Source: Candidatus Zipacnadia bacterium
GTDB taxonomy: Bacteria > Armatimonadota > UBA5377 > JALGUK01
Assembly (NCBI GenBank): GCA_029820875.1
Contig: JALGUK010000039.1
Location: 1 to 14,338, forward strand
Length of the DNA: 14,338 nucleotides
Direction of reading: 5' to 3'
Under the pieces are notes generated by a model. It ran no database searches. It worked only from the letters and a program-made list of their open reading frames with translations, and had not been told where the DNA came from. Each line of letters opens with the position of its first letter. Positions within the stretch are counted from its first letter, which is position 1. This document shows, one piece after another, positions 1-5,753 of this stretch. Both the position numbers and the translations under genes were made by a program.

Positions 1-344
1 CCGGCCTGCCGGAGCATGGCGCACAAGCGAGCCGCACTTCCATCGAAGATTGGAATCTCAGGGCCATCCGTAATCACACGCAAATCGGTGATTCCGAACG
101 CGGCCAGGGCGGCCATCAGGTGCTCGACGATATAAACGTCAGCTCCATTATGCTCGACGGCAGTACAATTGGAAACTTCCCGGACGAAGTCAATGCTCAG
201 AGGAATATCCACTCCGAGGTCGCTCCGAAAGACGCGCAATCCAGCGCCCTCCGGGGCTGGTTCGAACCGCAGGGATAGGCTCCGACCCGAGGCGACGCCG
301 ATACCTTCTGCACTTACCGATTGCGCGACGGTGGCGCGTTTCAT
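1..344 (-). CDS. lpxC: LpxC, UDP-3-O-acyl-N-acetylglucosamine deacetylase, N-terminal part
   Basis: Zinc deacetylase catalysing the committed step of lipid A synthesis in the cytoplasm. Only the first ~114 residues lie in the window; the gene runs off the left edge. Seen: the strand starting at 344 reads MKRATVAQSVSAEGIGVASG. Near residues 74-103 it carries EHLMAALAAFGI followed by DGPEIPIFDGSA, matching the family's EHL(x)AALxGxGI...APEIPIMDGSA. His75 of the EHL motif is the expected zinc ligand. Odd: the family's GVGLHSG motif reads GIGVASG here, so its conserved His is Ala18. The ATG at 344 puts this motif at the usual distance from the N-terminus. An in-frame ATG at 365 would add seven residues and has a weak GTGGA upstream. 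Neither start has a strong ribosome binding site. Family assignment is confident; activity is less certain because of the missing His. Confidence 0.9.
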   Translation of the reverse strand, partial: MKRATVAQSVSAEGIGVASGRSLSLRFEPAPEGAGLRVFRSDLGVDIPLSIDFVREVSNCTAVEHNGADVYIVEHLMAALAAFGITDLRVITDGPEIPIFDGSAARLCAMLRQA

Positions 345-457
345 CGAGGAGGCATTCCGGTGCATAAGATTTATTCCACTAATATCAAATTCGCTCTTTG
401 TCTTCAGAGACCTTCCTTGACGGCCGGGAGGAAGCGTCGCCGGGTCGGGGGAATATC

Positions 458-508
458 ATGCAAAGCAAGCAGCCTGACTCTCAGAGGGTGACAGATAGTG
501 GGATTTGA
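458..508 (+). other. Possible 16-codon upstream ORF overlapping the kinase start
   Basis: An ATG at 458 sits five bases after GGGGGA (447-452), a good ribosome binding site. It opens a 16-residue frame (MQSKQPDSQRVTDSGI) ending with TGA at 506-508. The frame overlaps the GTG start of the kinase (498) in a different frame. It could couple translation to the kinase or be chance; nothing in the peptide is recognisable. Confidence 0.2.
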
Positions 509-1406
509 TTGTATCGGTATCGGATGCAGCGCGCTCGATTATCTCGGGATAGTGTCTCGTTGGCCTGACGTGGACGAGAAGATGCCGATGGACGATTTGA
601 CCATTCAGGGTGGCGGGATGATAGCCACGGCGCTGGTCGCCATGGCGCGGCTCGGAGCGAGGGTCTCGTGGATGGGCAAGCAAGGGGATGACCCGTTCGG
701 TGTGCAAATCTTTCGCTTTCTGGATGATGAGGGGGTAGACCACTCGCACGCGGTGATTGAGCCTGGCGCGCGCTCCCACTTCGCCTTTTGCATTGTAGAC
801 AGCCACAGCGGCAAACGCACCATCTTCCACGCCCGCGGCACCGAGAGCACGTTACGCCCGGAGGAGCTGAACCGCAAGGAGATTGAGTCGGCGCGTTCAC
901 TGCTGATTGACTTCCGCTACCCGGAGGCATCCGAGGCGGCCGCCCAATGGGCACAGGAGGCGAATGTGCCGGTTGTCATCGACGCCGAAGGGGCAAGTGC
1001 CCCGGAGTACGCGGAAATATTGCGGCATTGCGATCACATCATCCCCTCGAAGGCGTTTGCCGAGGGGTTCACCGGAGTGTCCGACTGGGAAGAGGCTGCA
1101 AAGCAAATTTTCGACACATTCAAGCCGGCGACAGTCGTGATTACGCTTGGGGAGGATGGATGCGTGGCTTACGACGGTACGGAACTGATTCACCAGCCGA
1201 GCTTCCCGGTGGAGGTCGTGGACACCACAGGGGCGGGCGATGTCTTCCACGGGGCATATACGTTCGGCCTGCTGCAGGGCTGGTCGCTCAGGGAGACCAT
1301 CCGGTTTGCATCCGCCGTCGCGGCGCTTAAGTGCCGGAAGCTCGGGGGCCGCGCGGGTATTCCGACGCTCGAGGAGACAATCTCATTCCTGCAGAGGACA
1401 TCATAA
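498..1406 (+). CDS. PfkB-family carbohydrate kinase
   Basis: Cytoplasmic ATP-dependent sugar (or nucleoside) kinase of the ribokinase/PfkB fold, 302 residues, a normal family length. Seen: an N-terminal FDCIGIGCSALDYLGIV strand, a glycine-rich sugar-binding stretch QGGGMIATALVAMARLG (about 37-53), and the C-terminal PfkB signature DTTGAGDVFHGAY (242-254), in which Asp248 is the expected catalytic base and GAG forms the anion hole. The GTG start at 498 is preceded by AGAGGG seven to nine bases upstream and puts the first beta strand directly at the N-terminus. The gene converges with the sugar phosphate isomerase on the other strand, so the two are not co-transcribed even though both suggest sugar catabolism. 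The substrate cannot be told from sequence. A short ORF with its own ribosome binding site overlaps the start. Confidence 0.93.
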   Translation: MGFDCIGIGCSALDYLGIVSRWPDVDEKMPMDDLTIQGGGMIATALVAMARLGARVSWMGKQGDDPFGVQIFRFLDDEGVDHSHAVIEPGARSHFAFCIVDSHSGKRTIFHARGTESTLRPEELNRKEIESARSLLIDFRYPEASEAAAQWAQEANVPVVIDAEGASAPEYAEILRHCDHIIPSKAFAEGFTGVSDWEEAAKQIFDTFKPATVVITLGEDGCVAYDGTELIHQPSFPVEVVDTTGAGDVFHGAYTFGLLQGWSLRETIRFASAVAALKCRKLGGRAGIPTLEETISFLQRTS

Positions 1407-1408
1407 GC

Positions 1409-1439
1409 GCCGCTGCAACTACGGTATTACCTCAGCGGC
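1409..1439. terminator. Weak hairpin between convergent genes
   Basis: GCCGCTG (1409-1415) pairs perfectly with CAGCGGC (1433-1439) across a 17-base loop, just after the kinase stop and before the isomerase stop. There is no U-tract on either side, so intrinsic termination is only possible, not shown. Confidence 0.3.
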
Positions 1440-1462
1440 CAGCCAGCAGAGGCTTTGTAATA

Positions 1463-2263
1463 CTACCTCCGCGCCGCGGAGAGGTACTCGTTGAACTTTT
1501 CGGCCCAGTGGGGGAGAATGACGTCTGGGTCCCAGGCGCTGATCCACTCGCCGGAGAGATGTCCCGGAAAGTCTATGCTGTCGAGCAACTGTACGGCGCG
1601 GGCGTGATCCACGATTCCCTCCCCGATGAAGACCAGCTCGTGGGTGTCCTTCGCGAGGTCGTGAATATGGCAGTGGCGGACGGTGTCCTTTATGTACCCG
1701 AATGCCTCGTCCATTGTCTCACCGTGGGTGATAGGATGTGCGATGTCCCAGAGGGTCTGCACATTCGGGTGGTCAGCCATCCGCACAGTATCGGCGTTGT
1801 CCTTGGCCAGGCTGAAAGAGTCATGCGTCTCGATGCAAACAACCACACCTCGGTCGCGTGCGTACTCGCCGGTCTGGCGGAGGGCATCGGCGACATACCG
1901 CTTACAATCCTCCTTGGCGACACCCTCGGGGATGGGCCCTCCGAAGACCCGCAGGTAGGGACATCCCAGGTCGGCGGCGAGGTCCGCGAAGCGCTTGGTC
2001 AGCTCCACCTGCTCGGCCCTCTCGGCGGGGTCGGAGGAGGAGTACCGAATCGAGGTGGCGATGCAGCTTATCTCGATTCCCGCATCAGCGAACTGGCGGC
2101 GGATGTCCGCCCTCTGCGCGGGTGTTGCGTCTGTCTCGACGCCGTGCTTGTGGTTCGCCTGTGCGCGCGGCTCGACTCCGTGGTAGCCGTACTTTTTTGC
2201 GGCTTGCAGGATCTGAGGGACGGTCCACTCGGGGCAACTCCAAGTCATGAAGCTGATCTTCAA
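1463..2263 (-). CDS. Sugar phosphate isomerase/epimerase (TIM barrel, AP endonuclease 2-like fold)
   Basis: Metal-dependent TIM-barrel protein of the xylose isomerase-like/IolE-IolI/AP endonuclease family 2 superfamily, predicted cytoplasmic, 266 residues. Seen from the chosen start: MKISFMTWSCPEW at the N-terminus, and four candidate metal ligands in family order, Glu145 (CIETHD), Asp173 (LWDIAHP), His199 (HCHIHD) and Glu239 (LSGEW). Start choice: an in-frame ATG lies at 2281 with no ribosome binding site. A TTG at 2263 has GAGGTG (2275-2270) six bases upstream and gives the MKISFMTW opening common in this family, so I prefer the TTG. The substrate is unknown; relatives isomerise keto sugars, inositol derivatives or tagatose-type sugars. 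A promoter candidate lies about 160 bases upstream. The nearest gene, the kinase, is convergent and separate. Confidence 0.9.
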   Translation of the reverse strand: MKISFMTWSCPEWTVPQILQAAKKYGYHGVEPRAQANHKHGVETDATPAQRADIRRQFADAGIEISCIATSIRYSSSDPAERAEQVELTKRFADLAADLGCPYLRVFGGPIPEGVAKEDCKRYVADALRQTGEYARDRGVVVCIETHDSFSLAKDNADTVRMADHPNVQTLWDIAHPITHGETMDEAFGYIKDTVRHCHIHDLAKDTHELVFIGEGIVDHARAVQLLDSIDFPGHLSGEWISAWDPDVILPHWAEKFNEYLSAARR

Positions 2264-2598
2264 CCGGAACACCTCATTCATTCAGGAGATAGTCACTGTG
2301 CTCGATGGCCCCTGTGCTCCGCCTGACGCAACAACTCAAGCGGTTGACATCTTTACCAAAGCCGCACGCGGCCCAGAGCAGTGGCATCGGCCCGCGGTCG
2401 AGGCAACAGGGCGTCTCAAAGATTACACCAATGAGGCATTGTTTGTCCAGATGTAAATCCAACAAAATTATGCGTGCGACGACGCTTTTGTCCGGCGAAT
2501 TCGGCGGGGAATGAGTAGAAACATTTTCGATGCCATCGGCGGGGTTTGCGGTCTTATAAAGCGGTTAGTCTGACAGGCCGACCATGACTTTAGGCGCC
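2264..2598. other. Gene-free stretch between isomerase and hicA
   Basis: 335 bases without a gene I can support. It holds a promoter candidate for the isomerase (2422-2449) and an untranslated leader of about 150 bases. On the minus strand a 63-codon frame (2274-2465) is unusually rich in cysteine and has no recognisable domain; I do not call it a gene. No U-tract terminator for hicBA is visible. Confidence 0.5.
2422..2449 (-). promoter_or_regulatory. Candidate sigma70-type promoter of the isomerase gene
   Basis: On the minus strand, TGGACA (2449-2444, five of six matches to TTGACA) and TGTAAT (2427-2422, five of six to TATAAT) are separated by 16 bases. Transcription would start near 2415, giving a leader of roughly 150 bases. 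This is a motif match only. Confidence 0.4.
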
Positions 2599-2832
2599 TC
2601 AGGAGAACCCAAGCAGGTTGCGCAGTTCCCTCTCAGTCATGCCGGCGGATGCGAGGATGCGTGTTAGCACTTGCTCCGGTACAGGGGCAAGCTTGTTGGC
2701 GTTAAGAATCACCCGGCGAGTTGTGCCGTCGGCCTCAATCTTCTCCCACCGCTGGTGCTTACTGGTTGCGGTATGGATAAACTGCGAGCGCTTAAGCGCC
2801 AGGCCGATCTGACCGTAATTGTAAGTCGCCAT
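2599..2832 (-). CDS. hicA: HicA-like mRNA interferase toxin
   Basis: Predicted toxin of a HicAB type II toxin-antitoxin module, 77 residues from the ATG at 2832; family toxins are small double-stranded-RNA-binding-fold RNases. Seen: LALKRSQF near the N-terminus (family LKrxGF), SKHQRWEK containing the candidate catalytic His (family GSHxxf), and a C-terminal PEQVLTRILASAGMTERELRNLLG like the family's GTLrxIlkqaGls. The usual second block, a proline/His-rich VPxHxgkel, is degenerate here (RRVILNANKLAPV), so the match is divergent. The start overlaps the end of hicB by 41 bases in another frame, which suggests translational coupling. An in-frame TTG one codon earlier is less likely. The toxin gene comes second, the reverse of the commonest hicA-hicB order. 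Confidence 0.7.
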   Translation of the reverse strand: MATYNYGQIGLALKRSQFIHTATSKHQRWEKIEADGTTRRVILNANKLAPVPEQVLTRILASAGMTERELRNLLGFS

Positions 2833-3115
2833 CAATAATCGCCATGATCTCTTGAAAAGATTTACCGTGAATCATCTCCGCGTAGGGAAGTTGTCCGAGC
2901 AGCTCCCAGCGGAGAGTTTTCTTATGCTGAATCGTAAAAGCCGCGGCCATCATCATGGCATCGGTGAGCATGACGAGGGCCTCTTTCTGCGTTCGTCCGG
3001 AGGTCGCCACGCCCAGCTCGTCGCACCAGGCAGCATAGGTATGTGTGGATGGGTCCAACTCGATGACCGGATTGATGGTGAGTTTTGGCCCGGAGGAACC
3101 AGCTTCGGTCACCAC
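2792..3115 (-). CDS. hicB: HicB-like antitoxin
   Basis: Predicted antitoxin partner of the overlapping downstream toxin. Seen: LTINPVIELDPSTHTYAAWCDELGVATSGRTQKEALVMLTDAM, the HicB partial RNase H-like core (family pattern ...YxAxcpelgvxsqGxTxeEAlxnlxeAi). The C-terminus (about 85-107) is short and ends in DRPGA, with no ribbon-helix-helix or helix-turn-helix that I can recognise, although most autoregulating HicB proteins carry one. Start: GTG codons occur at 3121, 3115 and 3112. Only 3115 has a usable ribosome binding site (AAGGGG at 3126-3121, five-base spacer). Protein length from there is 107 residues. A strong promoter with inverted repeats lies directly upstream. Confidence 0.75.
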   Translation of the reverse strand: MVTEAGSSGPKLTINPVIELDPSTHTYAAWCDELGVATSGRTQKEALVMLTDAMMMAAAFTIQHKKTLRWELLGQLPYAEMIHGKSFQEIMAIIDGDLQLRSDRPGA

Positions 3116-3154
3116 TCCCACCCCTTACGAGACGCGCTAAAACCCAGCATAGTT

Positions 3155-3183
3155 ATTATACCATACCGTTCGGTGGTTTACAA
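3155..3183 (-). promoter_or_regulatory. Sigma70-type promoter of hicBA
   Basis: On the minus strand TTGTAA (3183-3178) is followed 17 bases later by a perfect TATAAT (3160-3155). Transcription would begin near 3148, leaving a leader of about 30 bases before hicB. It is one of the two best promoter matches in the window. Confidence 0.7.
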
Positions 3184-3188
3184 CCGCC
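3165..3188. promoter_or_regulatory. Overlapping inverted repeats in the hicBA promoter (candidate operator)
   Basis: GGTGGTT (3172-3178) and AACCGCC (3182-3188) form an inverted repeat with one mismatch and a three-base centre covering the -35 box. ACCG/CGGT (3165-3174) forms a second, shorter one in the spacer. This position suits autorepression by the HicB-HicA complex, which is usual for the family. No binding data can be read from sequence. Confidence 0.4.
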
Positions 3189-3231
3189 GACCAGAATTGG
3201 CGTACATGCAGAAAGCCAGGCCTGAGGTGTG

Positions 3232-4398
3232 CTAACTAATCCAGCTTATTTTCTCCTCGAACAGCACCATCTTCAACTCTTGGGCGGCATCCTGAGCGGC
3301 TTCGATGGGGGTTTTACCGACAATCGCCGCATCTGCGGGCAGAATCACGAAAAGAGGCTTGCCTCGTGCGTACACTGTTCCCTGCTGGAGTGAGCCGTCG
3401 AAGGTCACTTGATACATCATAAGCCCGTCAAGCATAGCCTGGTTGATGCGGTCGGCGGCCTGTTTCGCACGCTCAGCCGTTTCCTGTTCTCCACCGTCCC
3501 GAACAGCCAGCCGTAGGATGACATGGTCGGCAAGTGTGACGGCGGCTACAGGTCCCTTGTCCGTCTCACTGATTGTCGCACGTGCTTGTCCCCATTTTGT
3601 AACCGCTCTTCGATCAATGGGGACTCCCAACTTCTTCAGCTCTGCGATAAGAGCCTCGACCCGGGCACGGGAGGTTGGATGGGTGCGGAGGATGCCCAGG
3701 TGCGAACTTCCCCGACGGGCGGACTCGTTTGCGAGCCGTTCCATGAATGTCAGCATTGCAACCGGGTTGTAGCCGGCACCGTACAGGCAGTGGACGGAGT
3801 GGTTATCCGCTTGGAACTCCATATCCTGACTGTATCCAGTTATGATACCTATGCGAATCAGTTGTGCGGCGGTGTACCAGTTTGCTAGGCCTTCTTGGCT
3901 GGCTCCAGAAATGGCAGCAGCGAGTGTCGCCAGGAGCAGCGTATTGGCGTATCGAGCGTTCTTACGCATGAGGATTAGACCGTGTTGATAGCAGTTGTGG
4001 CCCATCTCGTGTCCGATGATTGCGGCCAGTTCGTCCTCGGATTGGGCCGCCTCGATGGCACCTTTGGTGATGTAGATATGACCGCCCGGGATGGAGAACG
4101 CGTTGACGTCTGAGTCGTCGATAATCTTTATGACGTAATTGAGGTTGGGGCGTGCCGCGTACGGCGAAAGCCTGGCGATAATCTTGTCCAACCGGGCCTG
4201 AAGTTCGGGGTCCTTGAGAATATCAGCCTCTGCCTCGAATTCCTCCGCCGCCTTATCGCCGATATCCTTCTCAGCCTGAGGACTCCAGCGAAGGTCCTCC
4301 GGGTTGACCTGAAAATCATCTTCAGAGGCAACCGCGACGGCGGCCAGCAGAAGTGTGAGACAAGTGATTAGCAACACAGGCAGGAAATTCTTTCGCAT
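3232..4398 (-). CDS. Secreted M48-family zinc metallopeptidase
   Basis: Predicted periplasmic, signal-peptide-bearing peptidase of family M48, like BepA/LoiP, which act in outer-membrane protein quality control. 388 residues. Seen: an N-terminal signal peptide (MRKNFLPVLLITCLTLLLAAVAVA, cleavage probably after about residue 24), NAFSIPGGHIYITKG (99-113), the zinc motif HEMGH (His130, Glu131, His134), the third ligand Glu194 in MEFQAD, and THPTSRARV (239-247), all in family order. Residues from about 265 to the end form an extra domain of about 120 residues that I do not recognise; it has no TPR pattern. The ATG at 4398 is preceded by AGGTG five bases upstream. It is divergent from the riboswitch-prepilin unit, with about 65 bases between its start and the opposing -35 box. 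Confidence 0.92.
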   Translation of the reverse strand: MRKNFLPVLLITCLTLLLAAVAVASEDDFQVNPEDLRWSPQAEKDIGDKAAEEFEAEADILKDPELQARLDKIIARLSPYAARPNLNYVIKIIDDSDVNAFSIPGGHIYITKGAIEAAQSEDELAAIIGHEMGHNCYQHGLILMRKNARYANTLLLATLAAAISGASQEGLANWYTAAQLIRIGIITGYSQDMEFQADNHSVHCLYGAGYNPVAMLTFMERLANESARRGSSHLGILRTHPTSRARVEALIAELKKLGVPIDRRAVTKWGQARATISETDKGPVAAVTLADHVILRLAVRDGGEQETAERAKQAADRINQAMLDGLMMYQVTFDGSLQQGTVYARGKPLFVILPADAAIVGKTPIEAAQDAAQELKMVLFEEKISWIS

Positions 4399-4463
4399 CT
4401 AAGCACCTTTTCTTGTGGCGAAACGTCAGGCCCATAATCAGGTAGGTTTATTGTCGGCTAATA

Positions 4464-4492
4464 TTGCAACGAACGCCATTTTGTGGTATAAC
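4464..4492 (+). promoter_or_regulatory. Promoter of the cobalamin riboswitch transcript
   Basis: TTGCAA (4464-4469) and TATAAC (4487-4492) are separated by exactly 17 bases, and TGG directly before the -10 box makes an extended -10 element. Transcription would start near 4499, about 16 bases before the first paired base of the riboswitch. The agreement between promoter position and riboswitch start supports both calls. Confidence 0.7.
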
Positions 4493-4514
4493 ACTCCCAA
4501 ATTGAATAATGGAC

Positions 4515-4675
4515 GCGAGCGGAGGCGCGGCAAACAGCCGCTGGAAGACGGTCAAAAGCCGTCGCTGCCCCGCAACTGTAGCCGGGGACGAACCCCGCAG
4601 GAAGCCACTGGGCCCCAGGCCTGGGAAGGCGCGGGAAGTAGAAGGATCCGGAAGCCAGGAGACCCCTCCACTCGC
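4515..4675 (+). promoter_or_regulatory. Cobalamin riboswitch (AdoCbl/B12 element)
   Basis: RNA element that binds a cobalamin and controls expression in cis. Seen, in the order of the family consensus: a closing stem P1 of 11 pairs with one C-A mismatch (4515-4525 with 4665-4675); CTGGAAGACGGTCAAAAGCC (4541-4560), matching the GGAA..GGUnAAAnxCC block; GCTGCCCCGCAACTGTA (4564-4580), almost the invariant core; GCCACTG followed by GGGAAGGC; and finally the B12 box region CCGGAAGCCAGGAGACC (4648-4664). The element is complete and well formed. It is followed at 4703-4752 by two hairpins, the second a classical intrinsic terminator, and then by a prepilin gene, so an off switch acting by termination is the simplest reading. 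Ligand subtype (adenosyl- or aquocobalamin) is not determined. Confidence 0.95.
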
Positions 4676-4702
4676 ATATCTCATCGCCTCTTCGCGGGAA
4701 GG

Positions 4703-4762
4703 GGGGAATGTTTTTGTTCCCCGGGACGGTCGCTTCGCGTAGAGCGACCGTCTTTCTGTTTT
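4703..4762 (+). terminator. Riboswitch-associated intrinsic terminator, preceded by a second hairpin
   Basis: GACGGTCGCT (4725-4734) pairs perfectly with AGCGACCGTC (4743-4752) around an eight-base loop and is followed by TTTCTGTTTT (4753-4762), a textbook intrinsic terminator. Just before it, GGGGAA (4703-4708) pairs with TTCCCC (4717-4722). The terminator lies between the riboswitch and the prepilin gene, as expected for an expression platform. Its GACGGTC arm is also present inside the riboswitch (4547-4553). Confidence 0.85.
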
Positions 4763-4800
4763 AAATGTTCGGCCAGCCGTCACTCGCATACTCTGCTCCA

Positions 4801-4821
4801 AGAAGGAGGCCTTCTATCTTG
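4801..4821 (+). promoter_or_regulatory. Ribosome binding site within a small hairpin, deciding a TTG start
   Basis: AGAAGG (4801-4806) and CCTTCT (4810-4815) form a perfect six-pair stem around AGG, so the strong Shine-Dalgarno AGAAGGAGG (4801-4809) can be folded into a hairpin. CAAGA (4799-4803) is also complementary to TCTTG (4817-4821), which contains the TTG start. This may limit initiation on the prepilin mRNA. Confidence 0.45.
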
Positions 4822-5541
4822 TTCAAACAAACCGCTCCACGTCCAGGTTTCACGCTAATCGAACTGCTCGTCGTGATTGCGATAATCGCGATCTTGGCGG
4901 CTATATTGTTCCCGGTATTCGCAAAGGCCCGGGAAAAGGCCAGGCAGGCATCATGCCAGTCGAATCTGAAGCAAATCGGCCTCGCGGTGTTAATGTATAC
5001 CCAGGATTACGACGAATGTTTTCCACCGTCTTACTATTACGGCCCCGGGTGGAATCCCGAGTACGCCTGGGATTTCACGCTGGATTGGTCAACATGGCCG
5101 CCTACAGTCACGCTCGGACTCCTCGGGCCATACACTAAGAATGCGCAAATCAACGGTTGCCCAAGCTTCAGCGCAGAGTCCTGGGGACGCCCTTACACCG
5201 GTTACGCCTATAACACCACCTACATCGGGCATGGGCAATACGAGCCTATTGCCGCTCCGTCCAAGCTTGCCGCCGTGCAGCGGCCAAGCGAGACCGTTCT
5301 GTTATGTGACAGCGCATTCAGCCTCGGCGGCGCTATCTCTGCCAACAATTACCTCCGAGCACCGGGCGACCCATCTTACCCATGGATCGGGCCGAACGTG
5401 CATTTCCGGCATAACGGTGCCGCCGACGTCGCCTATTGCGACGGCCACGTCAAGGCAAGCACAGTGCAATACAATCAGAGTTCTTCAAAGCCCGAGTTGG
5501 GAGACCTTTCGGCAGACGACAGTGCGTATGACCTCCAGTAA
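4819..5541 (+). CDS. Type IV/II-like prepilin, DUF1559 / H-X9-DG family
   Basis: Secreted pseudopilin-like protein with a cleavable leader, 240 residues from the TTG at 4819. Seen: leader [10 protein letters not shown], then [33 protein letters not shown], the class III signal with prepilin peptidase cleavage after Gly and Glu at +5 of the mature protein. A conserved [26 protein letters not shown] follows. Near the C-terminus is [15 protein letters not shown], the H-X9-DG motif of TIGR04294. Start: the longer in-frame ATG at 4765 lies three bases after the terminator U-tract with no ribosome binding site and adds residues ahead of the leader. TTG 4819 has AGAAGGAGG nine bases upstream. It is the only gene directly behind the cobalamin riboswitch. 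The family is abundant in Armatimonadota and Planctomycetota; its function is mostly unknown. Confidence 0.93.
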   Translation: MFKQTAPRPGFTLIELLVVIAIIAILAAILFPVFAKAREKARQASCQSNLKQIGLAVLMYTQDYDECFPPSYYYGPGWNPEYAWDFTLDWSTWPPTVTLGLLGPYTKNAQINGCPSFSAESWGRPYTGYAYNTTYIGHGQYEPIAAPSKLAAVQRPSETVLLCDSAFSLGGAISANNYLRAPGDPSYPWIGPNVHFRHNGAADVAYCDGHVKASTVQYNQSSSKPELGDLSADDSAYDLQ

Positions 5542-5557
5542 TCACGTCGATTCTCTT

Positions 5558-5588
5558 GGGGCCGACGCTTATGTTACGCGTCGGCCTC
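5558..5588 (+). terminator. Strong hairpin downstream of the prepilin gene
   Basis: GGCCGACGC (5560-5568) pairs with GCGTCGGCC (5578-5586), extended by two outer pairs (one G-U) to 5558/5588, with a nine-base loop. It lies 16 bases after the prepilin stop. No run of T follows, so it may terminate weakly or protect the 3' end. It makes the prepilin a probable single-gene unit. Confidence 0.5.
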
Positions 5589-5753
5589 AATCTGCCTATC
5601 ATCTGCTTTGTTCCACGTTCCATGCACGAAAGCCTTCATGAATGAACCCCCTCGCTGGATGAATTCATTGAGAGAAGAACTCAGAAGGTCAACGGAGGGT
5701 ACTTCGCGAAGAAATGTAATGAGTATCTCAAGAGAAAAGCAGGTGAGGGACAA

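Noticed and set aside
1331..2326. A 331-codon plus-strand frame across the isomerase gene
   Set aside because: It is antisense to a well-supported TIM-barrel gene and also overlaps the end of the kinase; its translation shows no domain.
2274..2465. A 63-codon cysteine-rich minus-strand frame upstream of the isomerase
   Set aside because: It begins with TTG, overlaps the promoter candidate of the isomerase and has no recognisable family or ribosome binding site.
4765..4818. ATG at 4765 as the start of the prepilin
   Set aside because: It falls immediately after the terminator U-tract, has no ribosome binding site and would put an atypical extension before the prepilin leader; TTG 4819 has a strong site.
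4448..4858. Open frames on both strands over the riboswitch
   Set aside because: The sequence is explained by conserved RNA structure and a terminator; the frames carry no protein similarity.
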